DNA from: Plantago major
Lineage: Eukaryota; Streptophyta; Magnoliopsida; Lamiales; Plantaginaceae
DNA length: 64,000 nucleotides
Assembly (NCBI GenBank): GCA_026545765.1
Contig: CM048840.1
Location: forward strand, 19,720,765 to 19,784,764
Direction: 5' to 3'
The notes under the pieces were generated by a model that had not been told where the DNA came from, searched no databases, and saw only the letters and a list, made by a program, of their open reading frames with translations. The stretch's first letter is position 1. Each line of letters begins with the position of its first letter. Below are positions 58,481 to 64,000 of the stretch, one piece after another. Position numbers and translations under genes: made by a program.

Positions 58481-59598
58481 ATGATAAGCACATGTCTACA
58501 TGGTACTAGAGTTAATGGACTGCTCAAGTTAATATCGGGTCGCACTGTAACTTGTATGGATCAATTCTAGATTCATTATTGGTTGGATCATTACATTTTT
58601 AGTTTTACGATTTCCCATGTTACAATGTGAGGTAGGCAGGATGAAATTAGCAATAAATAAAGAAATGGCATTGAGTTTAATTACAGTGGCGTAAAGTCCG
58701 GCATGACCAAAGTGAATTAATCAGTATTTTGGTAAAGAGTAAAGACAGACACGTAAAGTGAATAATAGCACGGGCGCATGGAAATTATAATAATGCCTAC
58801 GGTTAACTTCATCTTTCTTGTACGGCTCTCATTATAACTTTAATTTATCATCACATCAAATAAGCATCTTTAGGGCCGTTAATAATAATTATACATATTG
58901 ATTCGCTTTTGTTGAAGCCACAAAATTCCATGAGATAAGATCATGGATCGACATACAGGTTGGAAAACCTTATAGCCTTATAGGTTCACAAGGTATTAGC
59001 CTTATAGGTTCATAAGGTATTTGAAGAGACCATGATGTTGTTCGAATTTTAGTGATATACGAATGGGATTTCAATTCGTTTAATGTATTGGTTAAGCATT
59101 TCGTGTAAACATGCGTATATCTCGTTATAAACAAATTACACTAGTATAATTAATTCACTAAAATCACCAAGTAGTAAAAGGGTGATTAATGCACTATATG
59201 TGTTTGATCAATGGATGCATTAATGAGTTAAGCGATCATTTCATACATGTGGATAAGCCATCCAATGTGCTAAAATTTGGATATAAGAAGCAATAGTGGA
59301 GAAGTTTGGTCCACGCATTCAAGAAAAGGCTAAGGGGTCAGGCCGCCTCTTGGACCCACTTAGGCCACAACCTGTGAGGCGAGCCAAATAGAGCAGTACG
59401 CTCAAGAACTAGTTCGGGCCGCGTCCTGATGTGCGAACAGGCACACTTGTTCAGTTTCTCATGTTTTTTAAAGCATTTGTTGAATGGTTGGCTAGCCTAA
59501 AGTGTGTACAACATGTCCCTTCGTCTTGTGACTGATGAATAACGGATTGTAACTCTTCTTAAGGGCTTAATAACTTATTGGAAAGGTTACAAAATGAC

Positions 59599-59603
<5 letters not shown>
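58481..59603. other. AT-rich spacer
   Basis: No gene recognised. A short duplication TAGCCTTATAGGTTCA(C/T)AAGG occurs near 58972 and 58999. Confidence 0.3.

Positions 59604-59675
<72 letters not shown>
59604..59675. repeat. (TA)36 microsatellite
   Basis: 72 bases of uninterrupted TA dinucleotide, flanked by unique AT-rich sequence. Confidence 0.95.
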
Positions 59676-59678
<3 letters not shown>

Positions 59679-61173
59679 ATGAACTCTAGTCCATGGACAC
59701 ATCTTACTCACTTATTTCTTTCCTCTCCTTGCTTTCTCTGCACTTTTTGTTTATTCATATTAAGTATCGTAGTGCAACATAACCTTTTAGAGAAGTTTTA
59801 TCATGGGAGACAATTGCTATAAAACCGTATGCACCGTATAGCGAGGCAGTTAGGTCTTAAGTAGAGGTCCAGTCGACTCTTCTCACCTTTTCTCTACTTT
59901 CGAGCCGCTCTAAACATTCACATTTCCTACTGAGGTAATATTAATAGATTGATTCCAAGAGTTTTATTGTTAAAGTTGAATCTAATTAAATGGGATCTTT
60001 TTTTTTTTTAAAGAAATGATAAATTGAGGTATGAGGTATCCTGAGGGCTGGGGCAATGTTTTGGGAGACATTGGCTAAAACATGGTTTTGTCCCTGATCA
60101 AACATCATCATCACCTTCAAGTAAGTACCTTAACATGCAAAAGTGTGACCTAAACCCTAAACCCAAGTAGTAATTATCGGCGCAACAATCGTTAACTAGC
60201 TAGCCCCTCATGATCTTACATTCTACTCAAAACTAATCCAACTAATTAAATTAATTCATCTTACTTCAGATTTCATTAATTTTGCATGTGCTTCCCCATC
60301 TATCAACGGCTTGCTACTACTTTATTTTTCCATTCCATATTTAGTCAATCATATGATCTCACTTACTATATATAACAACAAAGTCAAGTATGAGAAATTA
60401 TTTTTTGTTTTTCCAGTATAAAAAATATTCTGTTTGTATCATATTGCCAACTTTGAAGCTTGAACCGGATCTCTCTAACATAATTATTTTTTCAACAATC
60501 CAAAATGTATCATAAAAATAGACAATGAGAATTGACATTCACTCTTTTATCTAATTGGAGGTAGCTTTATACAGGCACTAAAATTATAGATGGTCCTGAT
60601 TTGATACGATTTGTGATGATCGAACTGATCCTCTAGGTTGTCATTACTATATATATTTTCCAGTTTATATCAAAGTCCTCGCATAGTTACTTTTGAAAAC
60701 AATTTCATACGAGGTGGGATACGGAATGTCAAGAAAAATAATGGCGCATAGCAACTCAAGGAAAAAAAGTTCACCACATATAGCTAGCTTCTTAGAGGGG
60801 CAGTAGGACACTTGGAGTGAATGAATTTTTCACCATAAATCACAACACCGGCCTTCTCTTTAATGGACTCATGCATTGGAGTCAAACCAAGAGTAACTCC
60901 TTTTGTATTTTGTAATAATATGCAATTACTCTTCACGGATCAACTACAGTCTACAGCTACGAAAAATATTTACTGCACATACAGTATATAGCTTGTGAAA
61001 CATTTAATTTTAATTGGTTCTTTTAATAAATTTCTTGTCAACTTTCAACGAAAAATTTAATGAGAGGATTAGTGTTGTTTGACTATAACAACTAATTAAA
61101 AGGACCCAGCTTTGCTCTGTTCATCCACAACCAAAGGAATTTCCCGTATATAAATTGTCATTTCTTCATGTGA
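59676..61173. other. AT-rich spacer
   Basis: No gene was recognised. AAACCCTAAACCC near 60154 is two telomere-like units, a common chance or telo-box occurrence. Confidence 0.3.
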
Positions 61174-61400
61174 ATCTCTAAAAGTCAATACATTAATTAA
61201 TAATCACATGGATCATTACAAAATGATTAATTGCACACATAGCCATTGTATTTTAAAATTTACTTCATACTCCAGAATGGCTTGTTTCTTCAAATATCCA
61301 TAATTACTTGTTTTCTTCAAATATCCAAAATTTACTAAAATCTCTAAAAGTCAATACATTAATAATCACTTGTTTTCTTCAAATATCCATAATTATTTGT
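61174..61400 (+). repeat. Imperfect local duplication, about 166-bp spacing
   Basis: ATCTCTAAAAGTCAATACAT recurs at 61174 and 61340. CTTCAAATATCCA occurs three times nearby (about 61289, 61316, 61378). Confidence 0.7.
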
Positions 61401-62937
61401 GAATGGAGTAAAACTCAGACATATAAATTCAATAGCTTTCTCTAGATCATATAATCTTTTTAAGAGGACAATAGCCTCAGTTGTTTTGTTAAAATACACT
61501 AACATTTAGTAATATTCATGTTAATTTCTTTGTATAAACCCTTATTTAAAAGTTGGTTTTTCGTCTGCTTCAATCATAAGGTCTTGAAAATAACTGATTT
61601 TGTCTGGGTTACTTAAAGGACTAACTGTTCATTTAAATTCCATCAGTGGTGTTTTTCAAAACTTCAAAAAAAGTCAAATTTTAGTAATAGTTAAAGAACA
61701 ACTATAAAGAGCATACGAGGGGCTCCCTTTTGAAAGTATATCGACTCCAAGAACAATATTCATGATTCCCGCACTCTCAATCTCTATCAAAGAGCACTTA
61801 ACACCGAAGAAAATATATCAAAATTCAGTTTCTAAAAGAACAGTACCCACACGAAGCTAAACACTACTCATTCCACCAAAACCGAGCCAGTAGCTGAGCA
61901 TACATCATATTTTAATTCGACCTTGATGTAGTATAAAAACGATCAAGTCAATAGTCTTAGTCAAAGTCACATAGAAGACCTTCCAAAGCTTAGGTATAGT
62001 AGCGTAGCTTGTCAAAGTCCTACGCTCCAAAGAGAACCTGTATAGATCAGTAGAGAAGGGGTAATTAGACCTTTTTGGACCGGTTTGCCTAAGACAAATC
62101 GGACTAAGATTCAACTAGCTTTGTAGGTTGATCAGGCTGAGGCTCGGAACTATAAGCTTAGAGAATAGAATATTGTGAAGTAGTTGATTGCATTAATGAG
62201 GAGTAGATGCGATTCTATTTATAGTGGAGAGCTCCAGGGGACACACCTCTGACACATCGGAAGTTGGTCGGCTTAATTGGCAATATGATGGCACGTGGGA
62301 TCGGAGATGAGATGAGATGCGCGTTTGGGTCACACTAATATTGATGACGTGTCAGAGATGGCCCACTGGGAGCTGGGGGTCACTCCACACTATGGAGGTC
62401 GGGCCCAATTCACTTGGTAGCTAAAAAGGTAGTCTGTTCTTCTTGGCAAAGAGGGTCGAAACTGGAATTACGGGGTCGGAACTGCCCGTCATGTGAGTCC
62501 GGTTTATTCCTCCTTATTTATGTAGTGATTACTAGACGACGAACCTTGGCTAGCTATGGCCGGGCCTCGGACTCTTAGGCGAGCATATTCTTGTGATGTG
62601 CAAATCGTCTTAATGCGCCAATCCGAAGGCTGGACTTATATGTACATATCAGACCTAAAAAAATATTAAAATTAAATCACCTAGCTAGTTTAGTTTATTG
62701 AGTTATGACTTAGCAATAAATTTAAGGAAAAGCCCCGACCGCCCCCTATACGCACTCCAGAATTAGTGTTATGAAGTACTTTGTTAAACGTAAAACTGAT
62801 TTCACAATATTCTTTATCTTTAACAAATCCTCTAGGTATATATAGTAAATGTCCAAATTTGGAATGGACCTGTATTCTTGAAATATCTAAGTGACCATAT
62901 GATGTTCTCAAACGTTAGTACTAGTACGTAGTATAAT
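61401..62937. other. Spacer with LTR-like segment
   Basis: No gene was recognised. Around 61900-62650 the GC content rises, and a TATA-like CTATAAATAG on the - strand lies near 62212-62221, which recalls an LTR promoter. No paired repeat or border was found, so no element is called. Confidence 0.25.
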
Positions 62938-62954
62938 CACTACAAAAAAAAGGG

Positions 62955-63235
62955 GTTTGGCGACGGAATTATCCGTCGCTAAACCCCTGCCGATCCGTCG
63001 CTAAGGCCTTAGCGACGGATAGACGCCCGTCTTAATGACGGGCGTCTCTAAGGCGAATTAGCGACGGATTTTTATCCGTCGCTAATAGCCACGGTATTGG
63101 CGACGGATATATAGGGCGTTGACCCTCCGTCGCCATTAGAGACGGATAATTATCCGTCTCTAATCGAATTAGGGCTAGCACGCCCTAATTCGTTGTTTAG
63201 CGACGGATAATTATCCGTCGCTAAACTACTGTTTT
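62955..63235. repeat. Subterminal repeats of the second CACTA element
   Basis: At least ten GCGACGGAT or ATCCGTCGC motifs lie in both orientations, several as hairpin pairs. Confidence 0.85.
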
Positions 63236-63326
63236 TTTTAAAAAAAAATTTTAAAAATTATTTTATAATTTTCACCTGTTTTTTTCAACAAATATAATAG
63301 TGATATGTCACAAAGGAGAAATTGCA

Positions 63327-64000
63327 TTAATTAACAACAACGATTCGTCCAAAAAACAAATTATCCAAAATAAAGTCTACATATCCGAATATAAATCCAA
63401 ATATCCAACAAAGTAAAAAGTAGCATAGTATCCAAAATATCACAACATCACTAAGACGAGGGCGGGGTATTACGCTCATATACAAGCGGCAGAGCTCTTC
63501 CATCCTCTGATTCATACGAGCCTGCTCATCCCTGAGATTTCCAATCTCAGTCTGGAGAGGAGTCACTGCTTCATTCACCATCTGCTCGACCTGCCCCTGT
63601 GTATAAACACCACCATGTCCCTGAGATTGTTGCTGGGACACGGAGAAGCTCTGCGTCAGTGTCTCGCCATAACTACCAAGACCATAAACCCGACCCTTGT
63701 TGTCGGTGGGTTGACTCAATAGAAAGATCCGGTCTTGTTCTTCCACGGACAACTCCTCACCTCGGCACCTCTCCGCAATGATCCGCTCCACCTCACTCTG
63801 TAATAGTCAAGTGTATACGAAATGAGCTACAATTTCATATTTAATTTATAATACACATGCATATACAACTGTAACACTTAGTAAATACACATACCGCAAT
63901 AAGCTCGGACTTCTGGTCCACCCAAACGCCGTTCTTGAACTTCCCCATCTTCATTTGCTCTAGGCAAGTCTTGTTGGTTCAGGTTCAGCTAAAGAACATT
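63327..64000 (-). CDS. TNPA-like (Transposase_24) gene of the second CACTA, C-terminal exons, partial
   Basis: Two exons are seen: 63897-64000 (KMGKFKNGVWVDQKSELIA) and 63327-63798 (SEVERIIAERCRGEELSVEE, DNKGRVYGLGSYGE, then a coiled coil DEQARMNQRMEELCRLY). The intron between them has a GTATGT donor and a TATTACAG acceptor at the same codon as in the first CACTA. A hydrophobic C-terminal tail rich in Phe and Ile follows the coiled coil. The product would bind the subterminal motifs. The N-terminal part lies outside the window, and no break is seen in what is visible. Confidence 0.75.

Larger units (their letters stand above)
62938..64000 (-). mobile_element. Second CACTA transposon, 3' end, cut by the window edge
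   Basis: It begins CACTACAAAAAAAAGGGG, the CACTA terminus, then has a subterminal block (62955-63235) of at least ten TTAGCGACGGAT or complementary motifs. The gene inside is read toward this end, so 62938 is the element's 3' terminus. The left flanking triplet is AAT. The other end lies beyond the window. Its TNPA-like gene differs clearly from that of the first CACTA, so this is a related but separate subfamily. Confidence 0.85.

Noticed and set aside
60150-60170. Telomere-like AAACCCTAAACCC
   Set aside because: Only two units; too short for an interstitial telomere array.
62115-62650. Solo LTR around the TATA-like CTATAAATAG
   Set aside because: No borders, target duplication or partner repeat could be found.
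1-64000. tRNA, rRNA, CRISPR or prokaryotic operon features
   Set aside because: None was seen; the tRNA-like words found are retroelement primer sites.

Overview
The window is nuclear DNA of a flowering plant, most likely a eudicot. The evidence is a CC-NB-ARC-LRR resistance gene, a MUSTANG-type domesticated Mutator transposase gene, a plant ALBA gene, a nuclear gene for the mitochondrial ribosomal protein uS11m, AT-rich spacers, and plant-type Copia, L1-like LINE, CACTA, hAT and Stowaway elements. I could not fix the genus. No bacterial, organellar or CRISPR signal was seen.

Layout. 1-4.1 kb: an NLR gene on the + strand whose NB-ARC and LRR halves are in different frames. 5.5 kb: an orphan terminal exon. 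6.2-9.5 kb: a complete MUSTANG-like gene on the - strand with a CT-rich leader. 9.8-12.6 kb: a decayed small two-exon gene whose intron is filled by a two-size tandem repeat. 12.6-17.5 kb: AT-rich spacer with LTR-like and hAT relics.

17.5-44.2 kb is one three-level nest. A LINE on the - strand (17483-17953 plus 38108-44200) is split by a Sirevirus-like Copia element (17954-38107, 5-bp target duplication CCCAG). The Copia element is itself split by a CACTA transposon (31293-35620, 3-bp target duplication GAA). The order of arrival is therefore LINE, then Copia, then CACTA. The Copia LTRs differ at about 45 substitutions by hand alignment (about 3 percent), which suggests an age near one million years.

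45-49 kb: an importin-alpha relic, a perfect hairpin, a hAT end, a Stowaway MITE, the uS11m gene, and a hAT relic beside that gene's 5' end. 50-53.6 kb: two tandem repeats and a short LTR element with a tRNA-iMet primer site. 54-55.1 kb: a five-exon ALBA gene with one apparent GC-AG intron. 55-62.9 kb: repeat-rich spacer. 62.9 kb to the end: the 3' end of a second CACTA element of the same broad family as the first.

The host genes are unrelated housekeeping, defence and domesticated-transposase genes; nothing suggests they work together. I did not find a clearly new molecular system. The most unusual signals are the strong enrichment of the palindrome CAGATATCTG across the Copia element, the two-size repeat array inside a decayed intron, and the apparent loss of the first exon of uS11m next to a hAT relic.
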